NCBI RefSeq assembly: GCF_009712225.1
Contig: NZ_WASP01000006.1
Coordinates: 124,001 to 188,000, forward strand
Reading direction: 5' to 3'
DNA: 64,000 bases
From: Desulfovibrio sp.
Lineage (GTDB): Bacteria > Desulfobacterota > Desulfovibrionia > Desulfovibrionales > Desulfovibrionaceae
The position numbers and the translations under genes are program-made. Of this stretch, positions 39,424-48,950 are shown piece by piece. Below the pieces are notes generated by a model that worked only from the letters and a program-made list of their open reading frames with translations, was not told the DNA's origin and made no database searches. Numbering within the stretch: the stretch's first letter is position 1; every line of letters begins with the position of its first letter.

Positions 39424-40635
39424 TTAGCGGGCTTCAAGCCGCTGGCGCAGAATGCTCACCGGGTGCAGGCTGAACTTGCCCGAGCCGTGCGTGATCTGCA
39501 CGCGGCAGGTGCCGCATTCAGAAACCGCCGCCTGAGCGCCGCTTTCGCGAACCTTGGCAAACAGCTCTGAGCCCACAGTCTGGGCGATATCGTATTTTTC
39601 CTTTTTAAAGCCGTAACTGCCAGAGATACCGCAGCAACCGGCATCGGCATTTTCCACCGTAACGCCATCAAGGCGGCGCAGCAGTTCAAGACCCGGCAAA
39701 CCGTTGCCCTGGGCACGCAGGTGGCAGGGAGCATGGTAGATGAGCTTGAGGTCTGGCAGGTTGGTATGCTTGCCGTCGGTCTTGAGCGAAAGGTCGCCAC
39801 TGTCCACGGCATCCAGCAGAAACTCCTGCGCATCGGCCAGGCGGCACGCGCCGTACTTGTCCGCCAGATCGGGGAAGTATTCCGGCAGGTCAACGCGGAA
39901 CATGAGTGCGCAGCTGGGGCAGCCCGTAACCACGGGCAGACCTGCATCGCGCCACAGGCCAAGGGCCTTGAGGTTATGCTCGGCATTGGAACGGGCATGC
40001 TGCCAAAAGCCGTTGGCAACCATGGGCAGGCCGCAGCACACCAGTTCTTCGGGCACTATAACCTTGTAGCCAGCGCGGTTCATGGCCCACACCATATCGA
40101 GGCCGGTACGGGGATCGTACACGTCCACATAGCAGCCGGGGTAAAAAACCACGCTGCGCTTGTGATCTGGCTGATGCACATGACGCATGAGCTGGCGGAA
40201 GGTTTGCGGCGCAAAGGCGGGCAGAGGCGCGCGTTTGTCGATGCCCAGGGCATCAAGAACCGTGCGCGTGACAGGGTTGAGCATGCCAAAGTTCTTGATG
40301 ATGGCGGGGATAAGCCGCAGCCACTTGGCCATGAGCTCGCCATGCCCAAGCACCCAGTCGCGCAGACCGGGTGAGTGTTTTTTGAACTGGTCGGCCCGGG
40401 CCATCATGTTGAGGCTGGAAACAGGCACGCCGTGCGGGCATGAGATGTCGCAGTTTTTGCAGTTGGCGCAATAGTGCAGCGAGGGATCTTCTGTAAGGCC
40501 CAACAGACGAAAACGCTCATAGGCCGGGCCGATCATGCGTGGGCCCAGAAACTTGGGCGTGGCCTCCGCCACGGGGCAGTGCACCACGCAGGTGGTGCAG
40601 GCTATACACTTGTCCGGATTAATGCGCACGCTCAT
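39424..40635 (-). CDS. glpC: Anaerobic glycerol-3-phosphate dehydrogenase subunit C
   Basis: The membrane-associated iron-sulfur subunit passing electrons from GlpA to the quinone pool. Two ferredoxin-type 4Fe-4S motifs (CIACTTCVVHCP, then CANCKNCDISCPHGVP) are followed by two CCG domains: FYPGCYVDVY...ELVCCGLPMV and YHAPCHLRAQG...DAGCCGISGSYGF. The 403 residues match E. coli GlpC in size. The start codon overlaps the glpB stop (ATGA), indicating translational coupling. Last gene of glpABC. Confidence 0.95.
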   Translation of the reverse strand: MSVRINPDKCIACTTCVVHCPVAEATPKFLGPRMIGPAYERFRLLGLTEDPSLHYCANCKNCDISCPHGVPVSSLNMMARADQFKKHSPGLRDWVLGHGELMAKWLRLIPAIIKNFGMLNPVTRTVLDALGIDKRAPLPAFAPQTFRQLMRHVHQPDHKRSVVFYPGCYVDVYDPRTGLDMVWAMNRAGYKVIVPEELVCCGLPMVANGFWQHARSNAEHNLKALGLWRDAGLPVVTGCPSCALMFRVDLPEYFPDLADKYGACRLADAQEFLLDAVDSGDLSLKTDGKHTNLPDLKLIYHAPCHLRAQGNGLPGLELLRRLDGVTVENADAGCCGISGSYGFKKEKYDIAQTVGSELFAKVRESGAQAAVSECGTCRVQITHGSGKFSLHPVSILRQRLEAR

Positions 40636-41921
40636 TGTTTTTCCCCGGCAGCGGCGGCTGCGGCGGCCATGCGACCCGCCTGCCAGCCCGTGGCGATGGC
40701 AACGCCATGACCGCTTTTTTCTGTTGCGTAATCGTAGCCGCCAAGGCTGCGCCCGGCAAAAAACACGTTTTGCCAGCGTACGGCAGCAGCTGCATCCACA
40801 GGCCGCATTTCGCGGTCAACGCGCACACCCATTCGTGAGAACAGGTGATTGCCGAAAATTTGCGGTTCAGACCACAGGGTCACGTCCTGCGGAACAGTAA
40901 TGTCTATTTTGAACACGGAATCCCAGCACTGGCCGGGCTCAAGCACCATGCCGCCACCAAGTATGCCGCCGGTGGCGGTAACAAAGGCGCGGGCCGCATG
41001 TCGGCGCTGCTGGCCAGAGGCCTCGGCAAGCACCGACGTGCAGTTTTTGTCTGCCGTCTCTGCACGCAGCACCGTGGTGTTTTCCACCAGTTCAAAATCA
41101 TGTTTGTGCAGGGCGTTCAGCAGGGCGTCGCGCAGGCGCAGCCCGCCAACACCCGGAGGAATGGAAAGCATTTCGACCACCGGGCAGCCTGCGGCCGCGT
41201 TGACGGCCTGCCACACTTCGGGGTTGGCCTTGCTGCCGCACAGCGGTGGCATAAGGATAAGGTCGTACTTGCCAGCGTAGGGGGCAAGTGCGTCCAGCAG
41301 CCACTGGCGGCTTTGCGGCTTGTCTGTGAGGCGGGCAAGGTCAAGCGCTGTAATGGCGCGGTGGGTTTCGCCAAAGGGCGAGGGCAGCAGGCCCTGGGTG
41401 AATTCCCTGTCAGCCCAGCTTTTGTAGCGCTTGAGCTGGCTTACCACCAGGGCGGGCTGGCAGTCGCGCAGGCCGTGCACGCTGAGCACCAGCACCTTTT
41501 TGGCGCTGGCCATGGCCTGGGTGTTCAGACTGGCGGGCAGCAGATAGGTGGGCTTGAGCGTGCCCATGATTGTGGGCAGCTGGGTGTTGCGCGGCGTGCC
41601 ATCCTGCGCGAGGGCGGGGCGCATGGGCCAGTGCTGCTTTTCCATGGTGTCGGAAAAGAACTTAAAGGCCGTGCGCACGCTTTCCGTTCCCATGAGGCGG
41701 TACGGGTGGTCCTCTGGCAGCAGTGCCAGGCTTTGCCACGGGTCTGAGGCCAGCCGGCTGTCTGCATAGCCAAGAAAATCAACCGAGCCGCCGCTGATGG
41801 CCAGCGACCCCATGCCCGTTGTAAGCAGCCGCACGCTGCGGCCCTGTTCGGCTGCGGTCAGCGCAGCCACAAGACCCGCCAGACCAGAGCCGACCACCAG
41901 TACGTCAACAATCCTGCTCAT
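40632..41921 (-). CDS. glpB: Anaerobic glycerol-3-phosphate dehydrogenase subunit B
   Basis: The flavoprotein subunit linking GlpA to GlpC. The start at 41921 (MSRIVDVLVVGSGLAG) has GGAG upstream and overlaps the end of glpA by 17 bases. The dinucleotide motif is VLVVGSGLAGLVAALTA, and the FAD-fold C-terminus includes FFAGRSLGGYDYATEKSGHGVAIATGWQAG. 429 residues, typical. The overlap with both neighbours shows a polycistronic glpABC message. Confidence 0.93.
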   Translation of the reverse strand: MSRIVDVLVVGSGLAGLVAALTAAEQGRSVRLLTTGMGSLAISGGSVDFLGYADSRLASDPWQSLALLPEDHPYRLMGTESVRTAFKFFSDTMEKQHWPMRPALAQDGTPRNTQLPTIMGTLKPTYLLPASLNTQAMASAKKVLVLSVHGLRDCQPALVVSQLKRYKSWADREFTQGLLPSPFGETHRAITALDLARLTDKPQSRQWLLDALAPYAGKYDLILMPPLCGSKANPEVWQAVNAAAGCPVVEMLSIPPGVGGLRLRDALLNALHKHDFELVENTTVLRAETADKNCTSVLAEASGQQRRHAARAFVTATGGILGGGMVLEPGQCWDSVFKIDITVPQDVTLWSEPQIFGNHLFSRMGVRVDREMRPVDAAAAVRWQNVFFAGRSLGGYDYATEKSGHGVAIATGWQAGRMAAAAAAAGEKQ

Positions 41922-43512
41922 GGGCGGCTCCATCAAGATTGAGTGTTCCCGCGTATACGGCGCGGCCAAGTTCCATTTCACGGGCCTGCATGCCCCAGAG
42001 GGCCGGGCGCAGCCCGCCCCAGCGTTCCTGCAGGAAGCGCCGTGCGTTGTCGGTGGGCGAGAGCTCAAGCGAAATGCCGTGCTCGGCCAGCGCAGCAACG
42101 GTGCGCAGCGAGCAGAACGTGCCCTGGCATGTGCCCATGCCCAAGCGGGTGCGAAGGCGGATATCGGTGAGCGAATGGGTGGAGGGATCTTTTGCCACGC
42201 ATTCGATCTCGGCCATGCTCACCATTTCGCATTCGCAGAGCAGGGGGTTGGTTTCGGCCTTTTCGGCCTGTTCCAGCACCGGGCCAATGTCGTCGCCCAT
42301 GCGGTCGGCCATAAGCTTGATGCCCTGCACGGGAAAGTATTTGGCCGCTCGGGCAAGGGTTGCTTCGTCCGGATCGGGTATGATCGGTTCCTCAGCCGTG
42401 CGGCAGGGGACGTTAATGCCAAGTTTGGCGCAAACGCGGTCTGTAGCCCGTTCTCCCATGAGGCGGTATGTGGTGAGCTTGCCGCCAAAGATGGAAACCA
42501 TGCCGTCGAGGCCCTGTTCCGCATGGTCCACAACGTGGAAGTTGCGGCTGGCTTTGCGCCCGGCGGCATTGCCCGGCGTGTACAGGGGGCGTGTGCCCGC
42601 AAAGGCCCGCAAAATGCGGTATTCGCGCACGCGCGGGAACAGCGGCTCGCCAATCTTGAGCAGGCGCAGCACTTCCTCGCTGGTGGGCGTGGTGTCGTCG
42701 GGCCTGTCGGTGGGCATGGATGTTGTGCCCAAAATGGTGATGGAGCCGTGAGGCACAAAAATATCGCCGTCCGAACCGGGGTGCAGGCGGTTGACCACGC
42801 GCGAGGTAAAGCGGTGGTTAAAGACCACGAGCGTGCCACGGTCAGGCGAAACAGCCACATCAAGCCCGGCCAGCGCCGCAATGCGGCCAGACCACGAGCC
42901 AGCGGCGTTCACCACCATGGAACAGGCGATTTCTACCGTTTCGCCCGTGTTCTTGTTGATGGCCGTAACACCGCACACCTTGCCGTTTTTTTGGCAGATG
43001 CCGGTTACCTCGTGATAGGTGAGCATTTTTCCGCCGTGTCTGCGGGCAGACATGGCGTTGTGCAGCACCAGGCGAAAGCCGTCCACGCACGAATCGGGCA
43101 CGCGAAAAACGCGGCTGATTTCGGGCGACATGTTGGGCTCGAGGCGCAGGGCTTCCTTAACGTCAACTTCGGGGGCATCAATACCCGCTCGGCCACAGGC
43201 CTCAACCCAGCGGTCCACATAGGAGGGATCGTCCTCTGGCGTGAGGGCAAAGAAGCCTTCAGTTTCTTCAATGCACTGCCTGCCAATGCGGCGCACGATC
43301 ATGTTTTCTTCAATACATTCGCGTGCCGACTCATTATCGCCTACAGCATAGCGCCCACCGCTATGCAGCAGGCCGTGAAAGCGCGAGCTAGTGCCGTGGG
43401 CCAGGCCGCCCTGTTCGAGCAATATGGCAGGAATACCGCGCATGCAAAGATCGCGCAGGGTTCCAATGCCTGTTGCGCCGCCGCCAATGACGACAACAGT
43501 AGTTTCAAGCAT
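41905..43512 (-). CDS. glpA: Anaerobic glycerol-3-phosphate dehydrogenase subunit A
   Basis: The catalytic FAD subunit oxidising glycerol 3-phosphate to dihydroxyacetone phosphate. The start at 43512 (MLETTVVVIGGGATGIGTLRD) follows GGAG by about six bases; codons further upstream are ignored because they read promoter DNA. FAD motif GGGATG, DAO-fold blocks ARECIEENMIVRR and FGGKLTTYRLMGE, and a C-terminal BFD-like [2Fe-2S] region with CECEMVSMAEIEC and GMGTCQGTFC. 535 residues, as in E. coli GlpA (542). Confidence 0.95.
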   Translation of the reverse strand: MLETTVVVIGGGATGIGTLRDLCMRGIPAILLEQGGLAHGTSSRFHGLLHSGGRYAVGDNESARECIEENMIVRRIGRQCIEETEGFFALTPEDDPSYVDRWVEACGRAGIDAPEVDVKEALRLEPNMSPEISRVFRVPDSCVDGFRLVLHNAMSARRHGGKMLTYHEVTGICQKNGKVCGVTAINKNTGETVEIACSMVVNAAGSWSGRIAALAGLDVAVSPDRGTLVVFNHRFTSRVVNRLHPGSDGDIFVPHGSITILGTTSMPTDRPDDTTPTSEEVLRLLKIGEPLFPRVREYRILRAFAGTRPLYTPGNAAGRKASRNFHVVDHAEQGLDGMVSIFGGKLTTYRLMGERATDRVCAKLGINVPCRTAEEPIIPDPDEATLARAAKYFPVQGIKLMADRMGDDIGPVLEQAEKAETNPLLCECEMVSMAEIECVAKDPSTHSLTDIRLRTRLGMGTCQGTFCSLRTVAALAEHGISLELSPTDNARRFLQERWGGLRPALWGMQAREMELGRAVYAGTLNLDGAAHEQDC

Positions 43513-43681
43513 GGTTTCTCCAGTGGAGCAAATTGTCGAAATCATCCAGATACATGCAGACGCTGTCAGATGCCGCGTCCGCGTGGCCGAAAAACAACGG
43601 CGCACATACGCAACAGGATTGAAGAGCCAGACCGTTAGAATTATTGCCGCGGTTTTGCCCGGGATGATCGTTGATGCCATA

Positions 43682-43709
43682 TGGTTATCAATTTGTGTTG
43701 TTGCGTCAA
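43682..43709 (-). promoter_or_regulatory. Possible sigma-70 promoter of glpABC
   Basis: On the minus strand TTGACG (43709-43704) and TAACCA (43687-43682) with a 16-base spacer, about 170 bases before glpA. The long leader weakens the case. Confidence 0.3.
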
Positions 43710-43795
43710 GATTGAACTCTGCCCAATGTGGTGGATGTTCTTGCCTTGGGCGGCAATGCCGCATAATGAAAGCAAAAAACTTGAGGATTGCGAAT

Positions 43796-44575
43796 ATGGA
43801 TTGGTCACAAAAACGCTGCGTTGTGCTTGATATGGATGGCACTGTCTATCTTGGCCATATTCCCATTGCAGGAGCTGTGCGCTTCATTCAGCAACACTGG
43901 GACAGCCTGGATTTTTACTTTCTGAGCAACAATACTTCAAAATCTCCGCTGACCTACGTGGACAAGCTCAACGGTATGGGCATTGCAGCACGCGAAGACC
44001 TGCTGCTGTCGCCCGTTACGCCGCTGGTGGATTTTTTGCGCGCCAAAGGCATTAAGCGCGTGTACCCCGTAGGCAATGCCGACTTCCAGCGCGACCTGCA
44101 GCACCGCATGCCCGAGCTGCAACTGGTGGAAGATGGCGCGCAGGCGGTAGTGCTGGCCTACGATACCGAGCTTACCTACCACAAGCTTGCGCGTTCTGCG
44201 GTGCTGCTGCAGGACAGCTCTGTGCTGTTTCTCGCCACGCACCCGGACCTCGTGTGCCCCTCGCCCGAAGGTCCTCTGCCCGATGTGGGCAGCTTCATAA
44301 GCCTGTACGCCACAGCCACGGGCAGAAAGCCGCAATACATTTTTGGCAAGCCCGATCCCGCTGTGCTTGCCCCTCTGTTGGCCCGCTACCGCAAGGAAGA
44401 AATGGTCATGGTGGGCGACCGCCTGAGCACGGACATTCAGCTGGCCCGCAATGCGGGCATTGATTCCTTACTTGTGCTCAGTGGCGAGGCTACTCGGGCC
44501 GATCTGGCGCGTGAGGAACATCAGCCCACACTGGTGCTTGAAGATCTGGGCCACGCCGACAAAGACTGGGCATAA
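43796..44575 (+). CDS. NagD-type HAD phosphatase (class IIA)
   Basis: The start at 43796 (MDWSQKRCVVLDMDGTVYLG) is preceded by GAGG. Catalytic Asp12 and Asp14 lie in the DMDGTVYLG motif I; motif II is FLSNNTSKSP, and motif IV VGDRLSTDIQLARNAG is preceded by the GKPDP hallmark of the p-nitrophenylphosphatase/NagD group. 259 residues. Relatives dephosphorylate phosphoglycolate, glycerol 3-phosphate, nucleotides or pyridoxal phosphate. Its place between glpA (divergent) and glpT (convergent) suggests glycerol 3-phosphate or a related triose, which is inference from context. Confidence 0.88.
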   Translation: MDWSQKRCVVLDMDGTVYLGHIPIAGAVRFIQQHWDSLDFYFLSNNTSKSPLTYVDKLNGMGIAAREDLLLSPVTPLVDFLRAKGIKRVYPVGNADFQRDLQHRMPELQLVEDGAQAVVLAYDTELTYHKLARSAVLLQDSSVLFLATHPDLVCPSPEGPLPDVGSFISLYATATGRKPQYIFGKPDPAVLAPLLARYRKEEMVMVGDRLSTDIQLARNAGIDSLLVLSGEATRADLAREEHQPTLVLEDLGHADKDWA

Positions 44576-44601
44576 GCCCACTGCCTTGTGCTATCCATCT
44601 G

Positions 44602-44633
44602 ATACCCGCCAGAGCGCAAGCCCTGGCGGGTAT
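44602..44633 (+). terminator. Hairpin after the NagD-type gene
   Basis: ATACCCGCCAG (44602-44612) and CTGGCGGGTAT (44623-44633), an 11-bp perfect stem without a T-run. Confidence 0.45.
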
Positions 44634-44647
44634 TCTGGTTATGGACG

Positions 44648-44685
44648 AAAACTCCCGGCGTGCCGTGTGGCGCGCCGGGAGTTTT
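44648..44685. terminator. Bidirectional terminator between the phosphatase gene and glpT
   Basis: AAAACTCCCGGCG (44648-44660) and CGCCGGGAGTTTT (44673-44685), a 13-bp perfect stem with T-runs on both strands. Confidence 0.8.
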
Positions 44686-44757
44686 ACAAGGCAAGAGAAT
44701 GTGAGGCCCGCCCACTATTGGCTTTTGCCACCAGTGTGCGGGCCTTTCTACTGTACG

Positions 44758-46101
44758 TTAGGCCTGTGCGGCCTTTTGCGAATTTCTCAGCGACATGCCG
44801 GTTATGAAGAACAGCACGATGGAAAGAAGGCAGGCCACAGTCATCAGCATAAAGCCGCCGTCCCAGCCAAAGTGGTCAACGGTGTAGCCCACAATGGCGT
44901 TGGCCGCCACCGTGCCGCCAAGGTAGCCAAACAGGCCGGTAAAGCCGGCAGCCGTGCCAGCGGCTTTTTTGGGTACCAGTTCCAGCGCGTACAGGCCAAT
45001 AAGCATGACAGGCCCGTAAATGAGAAAGCCAATGGCAATCAGGGTAATCATGTCCACGGTGGGGTTGCCAGCGGGATTTTTCCAGTAGATCACGGTGGCG
45101 ACGGTCACCAGAATCATGAACACAATGCCGGTGGCGGCGCGGTTGCCCTTGAAGATTTTATCCGAAACCCAGCCGCACAGCAGTGTGCCCGGGATGCCCG
45201 AAAATTCGTACAAAAAGTACGCCCACGAAGACTTGGAAAGGCTGAACGCCTTTACTTCCTTGAGATAAGTGGGGGCCCAGTCAAGAATGCCGTAGCGCAG
45301 CAGGTAGACGAAAATGTTGGCAAAGGCGATGTACCACAGCAGCTTGTTGGGCAGGATGTAGAGCTTGAAGATTTCTTTGGCCGAAAGCTCTTTTTCCTGC
45401 TTGTCGTCGTACGATTCGGGGTAGTCGTTCTTGAACTTTTCAATGGGCGGCAGACCGCACGACTGCGGTGTGTCGCGCATGGTGATCAGGGCAAAAACAG
45501 CGATCATCACAGCGCCAAAGGCGGGCATATAAAAGGCCGAACGCCAGTCACTGAACAGCATCATGCCCAGCAAAAACAGGGGACTGACCAGACCGCCACC
45601 CAGGTTGTGGGCGCAGTTCCATATGGAAACGACCGCGCCGCGCTCGGAATGGGACCACCAGTGTACCATGGTGCGGCCGCAGGGCGGCCAGCCCATGCCC
45701 TGGAACCAGCCGCTCAAAAAGAGCAGCACAAACATGATCGGCACACTGGAGGTGGCCCAGGGCACAAAGCCCATGAGCAGCGAGATGGCAGCCGAAAGCG
45801 TAAGGCCCAGGGGCAGGAAGAGACGGGGGTTGGAACGGTCAGAAACAACACCCATGAGGAATTTGGAAAAACCGTAGGCGATGGCAACGGCAGACATGGC
45901 CACGCCAAGATCGCCACGGCTGAAGCCCTGCTCAATCAGAAAGGGCACAGCCAGCGAAAAGTTTTTCCGAATAAGGTAAAAGCCCGCATAACCAATAAAA
46001 ATACCCATAAAAATCTGCCAGCGCAGGCGCTTGTATAGGGCAGACTGCTTATCAACAGGAATCTCATCAATGTGAGCCGCAGGTTTTAAAATGCCAACCA
46101 T
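44758..46101 (-). CDS. glpT: Glycerol-3-phosphate:phosphate antiporter
   Basis: An OPA-family major facilitator of 447 residues (E. coli GlpT has 452) with 12 membrane segments. Family blocks: [27 protein letters not shown] at the N-terminus, the OPA signature [29 protein letters not shown], and [32 protein letters not shown]. The start at 46101 ([20 protein letters not shown]) has only a weak GAGAA upstream. It should import glycerol 3-phosphate for glpABC, which lies beyond the phosphatase gene. UhpT-type hexose-phosphate transport is the alternative but is less likely in this setting. Confidence 0.9.
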   Translation of the reverse strand: MVGILKPAAHIDEIPVDKQSALYKRLRWQIFMGIFIGYAGFYLIRKNFSLAVPFLIEQGFSRGDLGVAMSAVAIAYGFSKFLMGVVSDRSNPRLFLPLGLTLSAAISLLMGFVPWATSSVPIMFVLLFLSGWFQGMGWPPCGRTMVHWWSHSERGAVVSIWNCAHNLGGGLVSPLFLLGMMLFSDWRSAFYMPAFGAVMIAVFALITMRDTPQSCGLPPIEKFKNDYPESYDDKQEKELSAKEIFKLYILPNKLLWYIAFANIFVYLLRYGILDWAPTYLKEVKAFSLSKSSWAYFLYEFSGIPGTLLCGWVSDKIFKGNRAATGIVFMILVTVATVIYWKNPAGNPTVDMITLIAIGFLIYGPVMLIGLYALELVPKKAAGTAAGFTGLFGYLGGTVAANAIVGYTVDHFGWDGGFMLMTVACLLSIVLFFITGMSLRNSQKAAQA

Positions 46102-46833
46102 GGTGTTCTCGTTGCGCTTAGGGTTGCAGGGTAGTGACTTTGCCGGTTTGCTGCCGGGCATAACCGCGCGGCATGACAGCAGAACAGCCGTCAGCCTGCT
46201 GCCTGCCATTAAAAAAATTATGTTTTGGGCGCAGGGATTTTAAATGAATTTTATAAAAAAATTCAATAGCTGGGGTAAAAAAATAAATATAAATCATGCC
46301 TTAGCGTTATAAAAATATTGTTTTACTGGAAGTTTCACGGGTGAAAATTAAAATTATTTAAGCTTCTAAAAATGTTTTTGCTGTATGTTAATTGAGGAAT
46401 ATTTTTATGTATTGATATTCAACATATCTTTTATTATTTATAAAAAATTATAATTTGCTTTCTTTATTTGAGTAAAATTTATGCAATTTCATAAATCATG
46501 AATATTATTATTTCTATTTATATTTATAGTAACAATTGAAAAATTATATTGTTTGATTTTAATTTTTATTGATTCTTTCATTATTAATTATGTATGAAAT
46601 AATGATTTTTAATATATTTATTAAAAAAATCAATGTTTATATTTTTTTGAAAATAATAATTTATATATTGAGTAAAAAACTCAAATTATCAGCATTAATT
46701 TTAAAGTATAATTGTAATATATGTTTTTTTGAATTATGTGTTGTATGAAAAAATAGTATTTTTTGATTAAAAATTTGTTAGCATAAGTTGTGTCAGCAGA
46801 CTTGTGCGGTACGTCACACCAGTGTGGCATAAA
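46102..46833. other. Long, very AT-rich gene-free stretch
   Basis: From about 46210 to 46800 the sequence is almost entirely A/T, with repeated TTTTTA/TAAAAA runs, in sharp contrast to the GC-rich genes on both sides. No credible gene lies on either strand. A small hairpin CACACCAGTGTG lies near 46817. It holds the glpT promoter region and possibly a nucleoid-protein binding zone. Confidence 0.6.
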
Positions 46834-46875
46834 CAAAAAAAGCCCCTGCCTTGTAACAGGCAGGGGCTTTTTTTG
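46834..46875. terminator. Bidirectional terminator at the end of the TRAP operon
   Basis: A 17-bp perfect stem (46834-46850 with 46859-46875) containing AGCCCCTGCC/GGCAGGGGCT, flanked by seven A and seven T, giving T-runs on both strands. Confidence 0.85.
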
Positions 46876-46893
46876 TTTATCAGCGTACGGCTG

Positions 46894-48183
46894 CTAGTTG
46901 CCGCCCATCAGCCAGTTCATGGGAACGAGCGAAAGCTTGGGGAAGAACAGCAGCAGGAAGAGCATGAGGGTTTCCACAAAGACAAAGGGTATCAATTTGA
47001 CTATCAGGTCGGCAAACTTGATGTGGCCGATACCGCACACCACATAAAGCACCGTACCCACCGGGGGCGTAATAACACCGATGCCCAGGTTGAGCACAAA
47101 GAGCAGGCCAAAGTAGTAGGGGTCGATGCCAGCCTGCTGGATAAGCGGGTAGAACACCGGCGCAAAGATCAGGATGTTGGGTGTAAGGTCCATGACCATG
47201 CCGATAAGGAACAGGAAGATATTGATGCTGATAAGCAGCAATATGGGGCTGTCGATAAGCGGCGAGAAGAGCGCGGTCATCTGGTTGGGAATCTGCGCAA
47301 TGGTAATGAACCAGCCCACGGCGGTGGCCGTGGCCACAATCAGCATGACCACCGAGGTGGTGCGGGCAGCGCGGGCGCTCACCCGCAGCAGGTCGCGGAA
47401 GGAAAGCTCGCGGTAGTACAGCACGCACACCAGAATGGCGTAAATGGCCGCAAACGCACCGCCTTCGGTGGGGGTAAACACACCAAAGCGAATACCGCCC
47501 AGCAGCAGCACGGGCATCATGAAGGCGGGCGTGGAATCAATAAGAATCTTGATTGCTTCCTGCTTGGTAAAGCGGATGGTTTCGTTGTAGCCGTCTTTGC
47601 GCACCACAAAGAACCATACCACCATGAGGGCCAGACCGATAAGGATACCGGGCACAAGGCCGATCATGAACAGTTTGGTGATGGAAAGCCCGCTCACCGT
47701 AGCGCCAAGCAGAATAAAGTTGGTGCTGGGCGGAATGATGGGGCCAAGAATGGCACCAGAGGCGATAACCGCGCCCGCGCGGCCAGGGTGGTAGCCCACT
47801 TCCTTCATCATGGGCAGCAGCAGGCCGCCAAGAGCCGCTGCTTCACCCACAGAGCTGCCCATCAGACCGGCAAAGATGATACTGGCGATAATGGCCGCAT
47901 AGCCAAGACCGCCGCGCACCCTGCCAATCATGAGCTGGGCCAGTTGTACCACACGTTTTGAAAGGCCGCCCTCTGCCATGATTTCACCGGCAAACACAAA
48001 GAAGGGAATGGCCATCAAGGGGTAGTTGTTGGCACCGTCCAGCATGCTGCCGGGAATAATCATGGCGTCCCACATGCCAGAGTGCCACATGAGCACGATG
48101 GAGCACAGCACAAGCACAATGGCCAGCGGAACACCAATGAGCATGAAGAAGAAGAGGGAGCCGAGGAAAATAAAGAGTTCCAT
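46894..48183 (-). CDS. dctM: TRAP transporter large permease (DctM type)
   Basis: 429 hydrophobic residues with about 12 membrane segments. Typical DctM blocks: MELFIFLGSLFFFMLIGVPLAI, NNYPLMAIPFFVFAGEIMAEGG, IIFAGLMGSSVGEAAALGGLLLPMM, GAILGPIIPPSTNFILLGA and the late LNLGIGVITPPVGTVLYVVCGIGH. It couples Na+ (or H+) entry to uptake of the organic acid delivered by the periplasmic protein. AGGAG precedes the ATG, and it starts 9 bases after dctQ. Confidence 0.94.
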   Translation of the reverse strand: MELFIFLGSLFFFMLIGVPLAIVLVLCSIVLMWHSGMWDAMIIPGSMLDGANNYPLMAIPFFVFAGEIMAEGGLSKRVVQLAQLMIGRVRGGLGYAAIIASIIFAGLMGSSVGEAAALGGLLLPMMKEVGYHPGRAGAVIASGAILGPIIPPSTNFILLGATVSGLSITKLFMIGLVPGILIGLALMVVWFFVVRKDGYNETIRFTKQEAIKILIDSTPAFMMPVLLLGGIRFGVFTPTEGGAFAAIYAILVCVLYYRELSFRDLLRVSARAARTTSVVMLIVATATAVGWFITIAQIPNQMTALFSPLIDSPILLLISINIFLFLIGMVMDLTPNILIFAPVFYPLIQQAGIDPYYFGLLFVLNLGIGVITPPVGTVLYVVCGIGHIKFADLIVKLIPFVFVETLMLFLLLFFPKLSLVPMNWLMGGN

Positions 48184-48192
48184 TCTTCTCTC

Positions 48193-48753
48193 CTAGCCCT
48201 TTTGGAAGGTGGATGCGGGTCTGCGAATAAGGGCCACCAGCGAGCGCAGCTCAACAATAAATCCTACAAGGGCCATGATGGGCAGGGTGCCATTGATAAA
48301 GGCCATGTTGACATTGGTCGCCACCGAGTAGGTATCAAGCGTCTGCAGCACGTTGACCACGCCGCCGTAGCACAGCAGGCCAAGGGCAAAAAGGCTGCAT
48401 GCCGATGCCATGATATCCACGGTTTTGCGTTTTGCACCTTCAAACGTGACCACAAGCAGGTCAACGGCAATGTGTTTTTTGCAGATAAAGGCTTCAATGG
48501 CACCAAAAAAGGTGATGTACATGAAAAGAAACCGCGCCCATTCTTCACTGGGCGGGTAGCTGGATGAAAAAATGTAGCGCAGCAGGGCATTGTAAAACAC
48601 AAGGCCAATCATGCCCAGAAAGATAACGGCGCAAAACACTTCAAACAGCAGCTGCCCCATGGTTTCATGCTTGGGTTCCTGCTCTGGCTCAAGCAGGGCA
48701 TGCACGCCCGGCGCATGGTCGGGCGGAAAGTTTTTGGAAACATCCTCGCTCAT
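48193..48753 (-). CDS. dctQ: TRAP transporter small permease (DctQ type)
   Basis: 186 residues with a hydrophilic N-terminal 30 and four membrane helices. The DctQ hallmark is VFYNALLRYIFSSSYPPSEEWARFLFMYITFFGAIEAF. It forms the membrane complex with DctM. GAGG precedes the ATG. It is separated from the binding-protein gene by 197 bases containing two hairpins, and touches dctM. Confidence 0.9.
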   Translation of the reverse strand: MSEDVSKNFPPDHAPGVHALLEPEQEPKHETMGQLLFEVFCAVIFLGMIGLVFYNALLRYIFSSSYPPSEEWARFLFMYITFFGAIEAFICKKHIAVDLLVVTFEGAKRKTVDIMASACSLFALGLLCYGGVVNVLQTLDTYSVATNVNMAFINGTLPIMALVGFIVELRSLVALIRRPASTFQKG

Positions 48754-48856
48754 AACGAACCTCAGTAAAACGCTGCCCCCAATCGCTGGCTTTACCGTGC
48801 GCTGCCTGTGCAGGCATGCCCGTTGCGCCGCTAGATAGCTGCGTAAAAAATTGTTT

Positions 48857-48889
48857 CAACCCCTGCACCAATAAGGTTGCAGGGGTTTT
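48857..48889 (-). terminator. Intercistronic hairpin between dctP and dctQ
   Basis: AACCCCTGCA pairs TGCAGGGGTT around an AT-rich loop. A second stem, CAGGCCGGAAAAG/CTTTTCCGGCCTG (about 48905-48937), lies directly after the dctP stop. Neither has a long T-run on the minus strand, so partial termination or mRNA protection is more likely than full stop. Confidence 0.45.
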
Positions 48890-48950
48890 ATTCATGAACC
48901 GCGCAGGCCGGAAAAGCACATACTTTTCCGGCCTGTAAAGCAGATAACAG

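Noticed and set aside
46804-47961. A 385-codon open frame on the plus strand over dctM
   Set aside because: Very His/Lys/Gln-rich product typical of the reverse complement of a membrane protein; it also runs through a strong terminator.
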